Shown: piece by piece, positions 1-7,000 of the stretch
Numbering within the stretch: the first letter of the stretch is position 1
How the letters are laid out: each line of letters opens with the position of its first letter
Assembly (NCBI GenBank): GCA_964434955.1
Contig: CAYSXI010000221.1
Span: 1-7,849 of the forward strand
Source of the DNA: JANQLU01 sp964434955
GTDB lineage: Bacteria > Planctomycetota > Planctomycetia > Pirellulales > Pirellulaceae
Direction: 5' to 3'
Length of the DNA stretch: 7,849 nt
The notes under the pieces: model-generated
Database searches by the model: none
What the model saw: only the letters and a program-made list of their open reading frames with translations
Told to the model about the DNA's origin: nothing
Position numbers and translations under genes: made by a program

Positions 1-2313
1 TTCCAATTCCATTTCCTTGGCGAAGTTACTCAACCAACGTTGCTGCAACTCGACGTTGTAACGCTGGGAAACTTGTCCAACCCCAGGTGGCAAGCGTTTA
101 TAGCGATTCAACTCACCCAGGTATTGCTTGGAGTAAGGAATCCCGGAAATGGGTTTGACTTTATTGATCAGCTGAACGGCGAAGTAAACTTCGTTGAAAC
201 GATCGGGAGCAACCCCGGTTTCAAGTTCATTGAGTCCGAACGCGGTACGCATAAACTCTTCGCCGGCCGCTTCCGCGTTGGTGACCGTGCCAAATTGCAA
301 TCGAGCCTGCTGTCCCATTTGTGGACTCAGAGACTGGAACCAGGAGAAGGAACCGGTCAGCTTGGCTTCCTTTTCCACCGTCACCATTTCCGCTTTAGCC
401 TGATTCACCTTTTCGGCGAAAGCATCGGCGGCCGCTTTGCAAAGCTTTTGAGCTTCCTTGTATCGCCAGTACTCGATGACCTTCTCACGAGCATCCGCCA
501 ATTCCAAAACGTGCGGTTCTTTCTTCTCAACCACCCAGTAAACGTAGGTTTTGTTGTTCTGGAAATCCGTATCCTGAATCGGCTGGTATTCACGAAGGTT
601 GTGATAATTCGAAAACAGCTTCTGACCGATCGTTGGAAACACCATTTGGCGTTGGGCATTGAACATGAACGTGGTTACTTTTCCGAGTTCCGTTTCAGCA
701 ACCGTATTCGAGTCCTGGAAACCCAATTCACCGAAACCAAGCTTGTTGCGATCCGCGTGACCTTTGACATCAAATTCACCCGGATTCAGGTCTTCGTTTT
801 TGTCCTTTTCGCTCATGTAGACCGCGTACTCTTCACCATGGTATTGAACTTCCTTGGTGGCGGCTTCCAAAGCTTCCGTCAAAGCCTTTTGAGCATCGTC
901 CTGCTTGAGACGCTTTTTGATCTCATCTTCGACTTCCTTCAGCTCTTTGACTCGCGTTTTTGGTTTCTCTTCTTGAACAGGATCTGCCGGTTCGACCGGT
1001 CCACCACTGTTTTTGTCTTGTTCTTCAGCTGACTTACCCTCACCTTTTTCTTGCGTCGAAGGTTTTGGTGCAGGGTCGCCATCCTTGTTTTCCTGCTTGG
1101 CAGGATCGGACTTTTCAGTTTCCTGTTTCTTTCCGTCCGACTTTTCTTGAGTCGAAGTGTAGACGGCATTCGCTCCCGAAACATTTAAGGCCTGTTTCTT
1201 GGGCGCTTCCTTTTTGTCACCTTCCGATTTCTTGTCATCGGACTTTTCGGATTTTTTGTCGTCCGATTTTTTGGATTTCTTGTCGTCTGATTTGCCGTCA
1301 TCTCCGGGTTTTGGAGCTTCGTTATCATCGCCATCCTTGTCACCGTCGATCGACAAATCGTCACCCGACTCGTTGGTACTTTCGACAGGTACCACAACCA
1401 GCGGATCTTTCTCTTTCACAAGACGATCGTATTCGGCTTTGATCTCTTCCGGAGTGAGTTTGGCCTTCTCGATGTCAAGAAACGCGTTCAAATCACCGAC
1501 GAAATACTGAATGTCCAGTTTCCGCAACTCTTTGAACCCGGGATCTTTGTGGTCAAAACTTGGGTACTCGTATCGACCTTCGGCGAAAAGTTCGTTGATT
1601 TCAGCGTTGGTGGGTTCACCTGAAACTTGATCGAGGTAATCGTCAACTTTGAACGGATAAACCTGGCATTCAATTCGGCGGTTCAACTTAAGATAACTCT
1701 GAAAGCCTTCCATCGGATTGGGCGTCGAAGCATAACCGGTCGAAATCAGCTGAGACATTTTCAACGCGAGCAACTCGGTTTTCAGGTGGTCCAAAACCGA
1801 TTTCAAATCGACTGAATTTCCATTGATGTCGAAATTGATTTGGCGAAGCGTTTGATCGTCGAGCCGTTCGTAAGAGAGTTTCTGTACGTATTCGTTGACT
1901 TCGCTGTCGCCGACGACCAGGCCCATTTCCTTGGCTTTTGCGGCGAGCAGCATTCGTGTGATGATCGCATCGTCGACTTGTTCGGGAGAGGCTCCATCGG
2001 TCTGGATCGGGTTGATCAAGAAAACTTCTCGCTTGAAGTTGATACCTTGTTCGCCCATTTTTGCGCGGTCAATAAACTGGATAAACTCCATCGTCTGAAA
2101 ATGGAGTCGGGTCAGTTGAGAAACGTCCTGGCGAGTGAACTTTCCGCCTTTCCAGCGGGCGATCACTTTACGCATTTCATCGCGATTATCCTGCGTTCCG
2201 GCGGGAGGAATCATGCTGATGACTGATCCCAAACCAAACACCGCCATCAATATGACACCGAAAACAACGAGCATGATTTTTTGGTGTCGACGGAACCAAC
2301 GTAAATTGGCCAT
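1..2313 (-). CDS. PpiD/SurA-like membrane-anchored periplasmic chaperone protein, C-terminus cut by window edge
   Basis: The reverse strand is open from the ATG at 2313-2311 to base 1, giving 771 codons with no stop, so the C-terminus lies outside the window. Residues 1-12 are basic, and residues 13-35 form one hydrophobic segment, giving an inner-membrane anchor with the rest exported. Residues about 45-270 look like the helical N-terminal chaperone region of the SurA/PpiD family. Residues about 305-450 are low-complexity and rich in Lys, Asp, Ser, Glu and Gln, including three 8-residue repeats at 341-364. Residues about 580-640 (NNKTYVYWVVEKKEP and the following charged helix) resemble the region after the parvulin domain in PpiD. 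I see no convincing parvulin motif between the two parts, so isomerase activity is doubtful. A role in folding exported proteins is inferred from family resemblance. The start is favoured because it places the anchor at the very N-terminus; no clear Shine-Dalgarno precedes it. It is transcribed divergently from topA. Confidence 0.8.
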   Translation of the reverse strand, partial: MANLRWFRRHQKIMLVVFGVILMAVFGLGSVISMIPPAGTQDNRDEMRKVIARWKGGKFTRQDVSQLTRLHFQTMEFIQFIDRAKMGEQGINFKREVFLINPIQTDGASPEQVDDAIITRMLLAAKAKEMGLVVGDSEVNEYVQKLSYERLDDQTLRQINFDINGNSVDLKSVLDHLKTELLALKMSQLISTGYASTPNPMEGFQSYLKLNRRIECQVYPFKVDDYLDQVSGEPTNAEINELFAEGRYEYPSFDHKDPGFKELRKLDIQYFVGDLNAFLDIEKAKLTPEEIKAEYDRLVKEKDPLVVVPVESTNESGDDLSIDGDKDGDDNEAPKPGDDGKSDDKKSKKSDDKKSEKSDDKKSEGDKKEAPKKQALNVSGANAVYTSTQEKSDGKKQETEKSDPAKQENKDGDPAPKPSTQEKGEGKSAEEQDKNSGGPVEPADPVQEEKPKTRVKELKEVEDEIKKRLKQDDAQKALTEALEAATKEVQYHGEEYAVYMSEKDKNEDLNPGEFDVKGHADRNKLGFGELGFQDSNTVAETELGKVTTFMFNAQRQMVFPTIGQKLFSNYHNLREYQPIQDTDFQNNKTYVYWVVEKKEPHVLELADAREKVIEYWRYKEAQKLCKAAADAFAEKVNQAKAEMVTVEKEAKLTGSFSWFQSLSPQMGQQARLQFGTVTNAEAAGEEFMRTAFGLNELETGVAPDRFNEVYFAVQLINKVKPISGIPYSKQYLGELNRYKRLPPGVGQVSQRYNVELQQRWLSNFAKEMELE
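1222..1293 (-). repeat. Three tandem 24-bp units encoding an 8-residue KSDDKKS(K/E) repeat
   Basis: Inside the PpiD-like gene, residues 341-364 are three back-to-back copies of KSDDKKSK or KSDDKKSE. The 24-bp units differ at several synonymous positions (TCA, TCG or TCC for Ser; GAC or GAT for Asp; AAA or AAG for Lys), while the peptide is nearly unchanged. The surrounding 140 residues are similarly charged but less regular. It is probably a flexible hydrophilic linker between two folded parts. Confidence 0.85.
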
Positions 2314-2345
2314 TAGAGGAAATCCTTATGAATATGGTCGTTCTT

Positions 2346-2383
2346 CTTGGTGCCGGGGCTTGACAAGTGATCGGCGAACCAAG
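2346..2383. repeat. Nested inverted repeat in the topA / PpiD-like divergent intergenic region
   Basis: Outer arms CTTGGT (2346-2351) and ACCAAG (2378-2383) are exact complements. Just inside them CCG (2353-2355) pairs with CGG (2372-2374). At the centre CTTG (2359-2362) and CAAG (2364-2367) form a second dyad around one base. The element covers the candidate topA -35 box, so it could be a protein-binding operator. In the leader RNA of the divergent gene it could instead fold as a hairpin. Confidence 0.4.
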
Positions 2384-2387
2384 TAAT
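2360..2387 (+). promoter_or_regulatory. Candidate promoter for topA
   Basis: A perfect TTGACA at 2360-2365 is followed by 16 bp and AGTAAT at 2382-2387, which matches only the last four positions of TATAAT. Initiation near 2394 would give a topA leader of about 165 nt. The -35 box lies in the middle of an inverted repeat (2346-2383). The -10 element is weak, so confidence is low. Confidence 0.22.
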
Positions 2388-2477
2388 CATTTTTGAGTTC
2401 GAAATTGGAACAGACGGAGGCGGCGCGCGTCCTAGTTGCGTAAAACCGAATTCACAACACTCCCGATTCCAACCCGA

Positions 2478-2505
2478 ATTTTAAAGACAGTCGCTCGAAA
2501 TTCAA
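2478..2505 (-). promoter_or_regulatory. Candidate sigma-70-type promoter for the PpiD-like gene
   Basis: On the reverse strand TTGAAT (2505-2500) is followed by a 16-bp spacer and TAAAAT (2483-2478), which match 4 of 6 and 5 of 6 consensus positions. Initiation near 2471 would give a leader of about 160 nt before the ATG at 2313. This is a consensus match by eye, and planctomycete promoters are not well characterised. Confidence 0.3.
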
Positions 2506-2559
2506 TGCCAATATGGACTTGGGACGACTGGCATCACCCGCAAACCGGACGAAACCGAA

Positions 2560-5313
2560 ATGGCAAAAAGCAAAAACGAGGAATCGAGCAAATCACTGGT
2601 GATTGTCGAATCACCGGCAAAAGCCCGCACGATTAGCAAGTTTCTCGGTCCGGACTACGTCGTCGAGGCCAGTATCGGCCACATTCGCGACTTGCCGAGC
2701 GGCCGCAAAGAGATGCCAGAAAAGTTAAAAGACGAAGACTGGGCTCGTTTGGGAGTTAACGTCCACGACGAATTTACTCCGGTTTATGTTGTTCCTCCCG
2801 ATAAAAAATCGCATGTCACAAAGCTGAAAAAGCTTTTGAAGGAATCCAAAGACGTCTATCTCGCGACCGATGAAGACCGCGAAGGGGAAGCGATTAGTTG
2901 GCATTTACGGGAAGTCCTCAAGCCCAAAGTGCCCGTGCATCGACTGGTATTTCACGAAATCACCAAGGACGCGATTACCAAGGCACTGGAATCCCCGCGG
3001 CAAATCGATGACGGTTTGGTTCGAGCCCAGGAAACCCGGCGAATTCTCGACCGACTTTACGGCTTTGAAATGTCAGAGTTTCTTTGGAAAAAAAGCCTGG
3101 GAAGATCGGCCGGTCGCGTTCAAAGCGTCGCGGTCCGTTTGATTGTTGAACGCGAACGCCTTCGGATTGCTTTTGTCTCGGCCACCTATTGGGACTTGCT
3201 CGGAAAATTTGGCACCGAGGCCAGCGAAAAGTTCGAGGCAACGCTGGTTTCCGTGGATGGTCGCAAAATTCCATCCGGCAAAGATTTCGACTCGGCCACA
3301 GGGAAAATCAAAAACCCGGACCTGCTCCTGATGAACGAGCAAGAGTCCAGCGACCTGCTCAACCGAATCAAGTCGGCCGATTTCCGCGTCAAAAAGGTCG
3401 ATGTCAAACCCTATACGCGTAAGCCGGCTGCTCCGTTTACGACGAGCACGATGCAGCAGGAAGCCAACCGGAAGTTGGGCTTCACGGCTCGGCGGACGAT
3501 GAATGCGGCACAGAGCCTCTATCAAAACGGTCACATTACTTATATGCGAACCGATTCGACCACGCTCTCCAAAGATGCGGTCGAGGCTTCTCGCGATTTG
3601 GTCCTGAGCGAGTACGGAAAGGATTTCCTCCCTGACCAACCGCGAATCTACCAATCAAAAGTGAAGAACGCGCAGGAGGCTCACGAGGCCATCCGCCCTG
3701 CCGGTCAGCCATTTAGCGTTCCTCAAAACCTTAAGGCCAAGCTGACCACCGATGAGTTTCGGCTTTTTGAGTTGATCTGGAAACGAACCATTGCCAGTCA
3801 GATGACCGACGCCAAAGGTCATAACGTCACGATCACGATTGAAGGCGACGGCGCCGTTTTCCAAGTCAGCGGGAAGACGATCGACTTTCCGGGTTTTCTT
3901 CGCGCTTACGTCGAAGGATCGGATGATCCCAATGCCGAGTTGGCCGACCAGGAAAAAATCCTTCCCTCGGTCGTCGAAGGACAAAAGATTCTGTGTGACG
4001 ATCTCGAATCCAAGTCCCACACGACACAACCACCGGCGCGTTTCAGCGAAGCTGCTTTGACGCGAGAGTTGGAGGCTCGTGGAATTGGTCGCCCCAGTAC
4101 CTATGCTTCCATTATCGAGACCATTCAGGGGCGGAATTACGTCTTCAAAAAAGGTAGCGCGCTGGTTCCCAGTTGGACAGCTTTTTCGATGGTTCGTCTC
4201 ATGGAAGAGCATTTCAAAAAGCTGATCGACTACGAATTCACGGCCGAAATGGAAGACTTTCTGGACGCCGTCAGCCGCGAAGAGGCCGAGCCCACCAAGT
4301 ACCTGAACGACTTTTACTTTGGTGAAAAGGCCGAAGGCTTGCGAGCCAAGCTCGACGCAAAAATTGCGGAAGTCGATTCCAAAACCATCTGCACTTTTCC
4401 TTTGGGCGATGGGCCCGACGGGGAGCGCGTCGCGGTTCGAGTCGGAAGCAAATGGACAAGCCTGGAACATGGTGAACGCAAAGCGTCGGTGCCGGACGAT
4501 TTGCCACCGGATGAAATGAATTTGGCCAAGGCTCTGGAACTTCTGGATCAGGCCGAAGTCGGTGATGAACCCCTGGGTGTCTGTCCGGAAACAGGCCTGA
4601 ATATTTTCGTGAAGTCCGGCAGATTTGGCCCTTACGTTCAACGTGAAGCGCCAAACGATGACGAAAAGCCGAAGAACGCGTCGATTCTCAAATCGATGAA
4701 AACCGAGGATGTCACCCTGGAAGTAGCGATTCAACTTTTGTCGCTGCCTCGTGACCTTGGCATCCATCCCGACCTGAAGGAATCCGTTTTTGCCCATGAT
4801 GGACGTTACGGACCCTACGTCAAATGCGGAAGCGAAACCCGTTCTTTGCCGGAGGACATTTCGGTTTTGGAAGTCAGCTTGGAGCAGGCAATGCTGCTTC
4901 TCGCCCAGCCCAAAACTCGAGGGCGGGGCAGGGCGGCTCCGAAGGAGCCACTCAAGGTCTTTGATGAGAAATCGCCCGTGACCGAAGAAGAAGTCAAACT
5001 TCTCGACGGACGATACGGACCCTATGTCACCGACGGAACGACAAACGCATCCCTGCCGAAAGACTTGCCGGCAGAAGAGCTGACATTCGAAAGGGCCCTG
5101 GACTTGCTGGCCGAGCGCGCCGCGAAGGGCCCAAGTAAACGCAAGAAGAAAAAGAAGAAAGCCGCCAAGAAAAAGGCGACCAAGAAGACAGCCAAAAAGA
5201 AAACCGCCAAGAAAAAAACGGCAAAGAAGAAAACCGCCAAAAAGAAAGCAACCAAGAAAAAGACTGCGGAAGCTTCGGCAGAAGCGGAGTCCGCGGACAA
5301 AGGTGACGAGTAG
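2560..5313 (+). CDS. topA: DNA topoisomerase I (type IA), with lysine-rich C-terminal tail
   Basis: A 917-residue type IA topoisomerase that relaxes negative supercoils by cutting one DNA strand through a 5'-phosphotyrosine. The TOPRIM domain (about 11-140) carries E17 in IVESPAKA and the acidic triad D104, D106 and E108 in TDEDREGEA. The nucleophile is Y328 in ITYMRTDS. NAQEAHEAIRP (370-380) and GIGRPSTY (508-515) are further family motifs. The C-terminus lacks the paired-cysteine zinc fingers of the E. coli enzyme. It carries GRFGPY/GRYGPY topoisomerase C-terminal repeats at 687, 748 and 817, plus a degenerate copy around 620-670. Residues 860-901 are almost pure Lys/Ala/Thr, and residues 904-917 are acidic. 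The ATG at 2560 fits the usual short leader before TOPRIM; no good Shine-Dalgarno is visible. The gene is complete and all catalytic residues are intact. It is divergent from the PpiD-like gene and followed 39 bp later by a small membrane protein. Confidence 0.97.
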   Translation: MAKSKNEESSKSLVIVESPAKARTISKFLGPDYVVEASIGHIRDLPSGRKEMPEKLKDEDWARLGVNVHDEFTPVYVVPPDKKSHVTKLKKLLKESKDVYLATDEDREGEAISWHLREVLKPKVPVHRLVFHEITKDAITKALESPRQIDDGLVRAQETRRILDRLYGFEMSEFLWKKSLGRSAGRVQSVAVRLIVERERLRIAFVSATYWDLLGKFGTEASEKFEATLVSVDGRKIPSGKDFDSATGKIKNPDLLLMNEQESSDLLNRIKSADFRVKKVDVKPYTRKPAAPFTTSTMQQEANRKLGFTARRTMNAAQSLYQNGHITYMRTDSTTLSKDAVEASRDLVLSEYGKDFLPDQPRIYQSKVKNAQEAHEAIRPAGQPFSVPQNLKAKLTTDEFRLFELIWKRTIASQMTDAKGHNVTITIEGDGAVFQVSGKTIDFPGFLRAYVEGSDDPNAELADQEKILPSVVEGQKILCDDLESKSHTTQPPARFSEAALTRELEARGIGRPSTYASIIETIQGRNYVFKKGSALVPSWTAFSMVRLMEEHFKKLIDYEFTAEMEDFLDAVSREEAEPTKYLNDFYFGEKAEGLRAKLDAKIAEVDSKTICTFPLGDGPDGERVAVRVGSKWTSLEHGERKASVPDDLPPDEMNLAKALELLDQAEVGDEPLGVCPETGLNIFVKSGRFGPYVQREAPNDDEKPKNASILKSMKTEDVTLEVAIQLLSLPRDLGIHPDLKESVFAHDGRYGPYVKCGSETRSLPEDISVLEVSLEQAMLLLAQPKTRGRGRAAPKEPLKVFDEKSPVTEEEVKLLDGRYGPYVTDGTTNASLPKDLPAEELTFERALDLLAERAAKGPSKRKKKKKKAAKKKATKKTAKKKTAKKKTAKKKTAKKKATKKKTAEASAEAESADKGDE
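5137..5265 (+). repeat. Lys/Ala/Thr-rich repetitive tail of topA (purine-rich tract)
   Basis: Codons 860-902 of topA read SKRKKKKKKAA followed by repeated KKxA/KKKTA units, the core being four near-identical TAKKK blocks. The coding strand is almost entirely A and G with scattered C, a strong strand asymmetry. The peptide resembles histone H1-like bacterial tails and the basic C-terminal tails of actinobacterial TopA, where such tails help DNA binding. It probably increases DNA affinity and processivity here too, by inference. Confidence 0.85.
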
Positions 5314-5352
5314 TCGCCTAAATTAAACGATGCCAATCCCTTGGAGACCGTC

Positions 5353-5601
5353 GTGGAATTGATCATTTTCCTACTGAGTTGGCCGGCGATCTTGGCTGGC
5401 TTCATTGGCTGGGCCTGGATCGTCATTGTTGCTTTCTCAAACGAAGAACCCATCTGGGGGTTGGCTTGCGTCTTTATTCCGTTCGCGGCCTTGGTCTACG
5501 CGGTCCTGAACATTCACGAAACCAAAATCCCACTGGGGCTCTACTGCATCGGGTTCGTGGTCCGGCTGGTCCTGGGCCTGATTGCAATCTCGATTGCGTA
5601 A
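5353..5601 (+). CDS. Small hydrophobic multi-pass membrane protein, function unknown
   Basis: An 82-residue protein starting at GTG 5353. I chose this start because GGAG at 5343-5346 sits six bases upstream. A TTG at 5341 in the same frame is the alternative and would add four residues. The sequence is mostly hydrophobic, with segments about at residues 3-24 (LIIFLLSWPAILAGFIGW onward), 33-48 (WGLACVFIPFAALVYA) and 60-80, consistent with three membrane helices. A short polar stretch (FSNEEP) separates the first two, and NIHETKIP separates the second and third. It resembles small integral membrane proteins common in planctomycetes whose role is unknown to me. It follows topA by 39 bp on the same strand, so cotranscription is possible, but there is no evidence of a functional link. 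Confidence 0.7.
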   Translation: MELIIFLLSWPAILAGFIGWAWIVIVAFSNEEPIWGLACVFIPFAALVYAVLNIHETKIPLGLYCIGFVVRLVLGLIAISIA

Positions 5602-5690
5602 CCCGTTTCGATGGCTCACCTGCGCTTCAGCGGAGCTTGCTCGACGAGTGCCTTGGGTTGCTTGCTGTTAGGCAGGTTGCCGGTGGCGAG

Positions 5691-5725
5691 GCCTGGCACG
5701 CGACCATTTGGTACGCAGCTCAGGC
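5691..5725. terminator. Imperfect hairpin between convergent genes, possible bidirectional terminator
   Basis: GCCTG (5691-5695) pairs with CAGGC (5721-5725). GC (5696-5697) pairs with GC (5718-5719), and GCGACC-type inner arms (5700-5705) pair with 5710-5716, with one bulged A at 5713 and an ATTT loop. About 13 base pairs form in total. It lies in the 137-bp spacer where the small membrane protein gene and the hydrolase gene end facing each other. There is no T-tract on either side, so it is not a classical intrinsic terminator. Confidence 0.35.
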
Positions 5726-5738
5726 AATCTCTCGTGCT

Positions 5739-6794
5739 CTATCGCTTTGCGTTCGCTTTCAATTGTTCGTCCAGCCAGTCCCGAACGGCTTGTCTTTGTT
5801 TGGTTTCCCAATGCATCCAAACATCATTGTGCGGGTGCAACATGGGACCGTTGGGAATCTTGAACAACTTTCTCACGGGGACGTCCAAAAACGTAAATTC
5901 ACCCAGTTCCAGATGATCTTTCAGAAATTGATCGCGGACACTGGAGGCAAATCCACTTACGAGAACCGGGCGGCCATTCAAACGTCTCAATCTTTTGACC
6001 GCTGACTCGCGATCGCTGTTTTCGTAGTTCCAGTTCCGATGCCCATCAAAGTGATCGTGGGCAATGAAGCCTTTCCAGATTTTGGCGATCTCATCATCGC
6101 CCAGCGCGATATAGCTTGTCGCGATGGCACCGCGAGAGAAACCACAAACAAAGACGTTTTGTTTGTCGCCTCCGTACTGCTCCAGAATCCGAGGTAGTTC
6201 TTTTTTGCAATACTCGATGGTCGCGTCTCGATTGCCCCACCAAAGGACCGCGTTTTCCTTTCCTTCTTTGCCGATGCAGGGCATGGTCACCCAAATGAAA
6301 TCTTCGCCGCCACTGATGCCGTATCCGAGGTTGGCATCCTTGACTTCGCCGGTTCCTTTTCCGGGAGTAAATTTGTTTCCGGTGTACTCGACCAAAACCG
6401 GGTATTTCTTGTCGGACTGCCAATTCTTCGGCAAGTAAAGCGTGTGATAGACCTTCGTGCCTTCGTATTTTTCCGCCGTCTGGCGAACTCGTTTGCCGGG
6501 CCCAGGTTTGCCCTCGGTCATTCTTGGCGTCGAAAGCTCTGCCTTTTCTGAAATTCTTGAGCCGAACGATTCCTGAGTTGATTTCACCTGCTGAGCATTG
6601 GCTTCTTCAACATCACAAGCCACCCAAACAAAACACGCTTGCGTCCCAAGGCACAGCGCACAAACGAATCTCCAAAAGGTTTGGCGTGCCGGCCAAGCAA
6701 GTCGCCTAAATACCAATCGCCCAATCGACGTTTTCCGGGGCACCCGTTGCCGACCAATACTCGAGCCAACGGTTATTGCGTTGCTTCCACTCAA
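5739..6794 (-). CDS. Secreted alpha/beta-hydrolase (esterase-like), substrate unknown
   Basis: The frame ends at TAG 5741-5739 and codes for up to 351 residues. The longest start is TTG 6794, which overlaps the stop of the zinc-ribbon gene. GTG 6743 (codon 18) and TTG 6716 (codon 27) are alternatives, and none has a clear Shine-Dalgarno. A basic stretch is followed by a hydrophobic segment at about 43-60 and a possible signal peptidase site after ANA (65-67), so export is likely. The mature part follows the alpha/beta-hydrolase pattern: a strand KYPVLVEYTG (130-139), then DFIWVTMP (165-172), the nucleophile elbow GFSRG with Ser220, and a late His in LHPHNDVW (H320 or H322). The acid is uncertain: D250 and D288 are possible. 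The layout is that of secreted esterase/depolymerase-like enzymes, but the substrate cannot be read from the sequence. It is the last gene of a tightly packed minus-strand trio. Confidence 0.75.
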   Translation of the reverse strand: MSGSNAITVGSSIGRQRVPRKTSIGRLVFRRLAWPARQTFWRFVCALCLGTQACFVWVACDVEEANAQQVKSTQESFGSRISEKAELSTPRMTEGKPGPGKRVRQTAEKYEGTKVYHTLYLPKNWQSDKKYPVLVEYTGNKFTPGKGTGEVKDANLGYGISGGEDFIWVTMPCIGKEGKENAVLWWGNRDATIEYCKKELPRILEQYGGDKQNVFVCGFSRGAIATSYIALGDDEIAKIWKGFIAHDHFDGHRNWNYENSDRESAVKRLRRLNGRPVLVSGFASSVRDQFLKDHLELGEFTFLDVPVRKLFKIPNGPMLHPHNDVWMHWETKQRQAVRDWLDEQLKANAKR

Positions 6795-7000
6795 TTTTCG
6801 CCGTCCGCAGACTCAACGCCCGAAGCCTCGACGTCCGGCTGTCCGTCTTTCAGCTTGACGGTGAAAGCGGATGGACAGCCGGCGTAAGGGCATTTGATTG
6901 TTTGCCCGATCTGCGATTCGGAGAGGATCAATTCCTTTTCGCAGGTTGGGCATTTGGATTGAATCGCACGCCGAGTTTCCATCGGTTGACGCTCGTTCAT
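6791..7000 (-). CDS. Short zinc-ribbon protein, function unknown
   Basis: A 69-residue protein from ATG 7000 to TGA 6791. Residues 17-48 form a zinc-ribbon: CPTC (C17, C20), a 16-residue spacer, then CPYAGC (C37, C42), so the second knuckle is CX4C rather than CX2C. The remainder (about 50-69) is acidic and polar. Similar short zinc-binding modules occur widely in planctomycete proteins, usually with CX2C on both sides. The ATG overlaps the ThuA-like stop codon in an ATGA junction, and the gene's own TGA overlaps the possible TTG start of the hydrolase, implying translational coupling. Met7 is an alternative start. There is no signal peptide, so it is probably cytoplasmic and may bind nucleic acid or protein; the role is not known. 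Confidence 0.75.
   Translation of the reverse strand: MNERQPMETRRAIQSKCPTCEKELILSESQIGQTIKCPYAGCPSAFTVKLKDGQPDVEASGVESADGEN

Noticed and set aside
40..1032. Plus-strand open frame of 330 codons
   Set aside because: It is antisense to the PpiD-like gene. Its Phe/Leu/Arg-rich product is what the complement of a Lys/Glu-rich coding sequence gives, and no family is recognisable.
2397..2411. Short GTTC / GAAC inverted repeat upstream of topA
   Set aside because: Only four base pairs per arm, expected by chance.
3655..4797. Minus-strand open frame of 380 codons inside topA
   Set aside because: It is fully antisense to the conserved topA core, with no recognisable domain and a composition that mirrors topA.
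5143..5262. Programmed -1 frameshift in the A-rich topA tail
   Set aside because: The longest A-run is not in the X XXY YYZ register relative to the reading frame, and no downstream alternative frame looks meaningful.
5022..5453. Minus-strand open frame rich in Phe, Ala and Val opposite the topA tail
   Set aside because: The runs of FFLAVFF are simply the complement of the Lys/Ala codons. It only looks like a membrane protein.
5379..6005. Plus-strand open frame of 208 codons
   Set aside because: It crosses the small membrane gene, the spacer and the antisense of the hydrolase. No coherent protein features.
6591..6618. Lipoprotein lipobox (VWVAC) in the hydrolase
   Set aside because: The residue at -3 is Trp rather than Leu, so a lipobox is unlikely. 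The ANA signal peptidase I site is a better fit.
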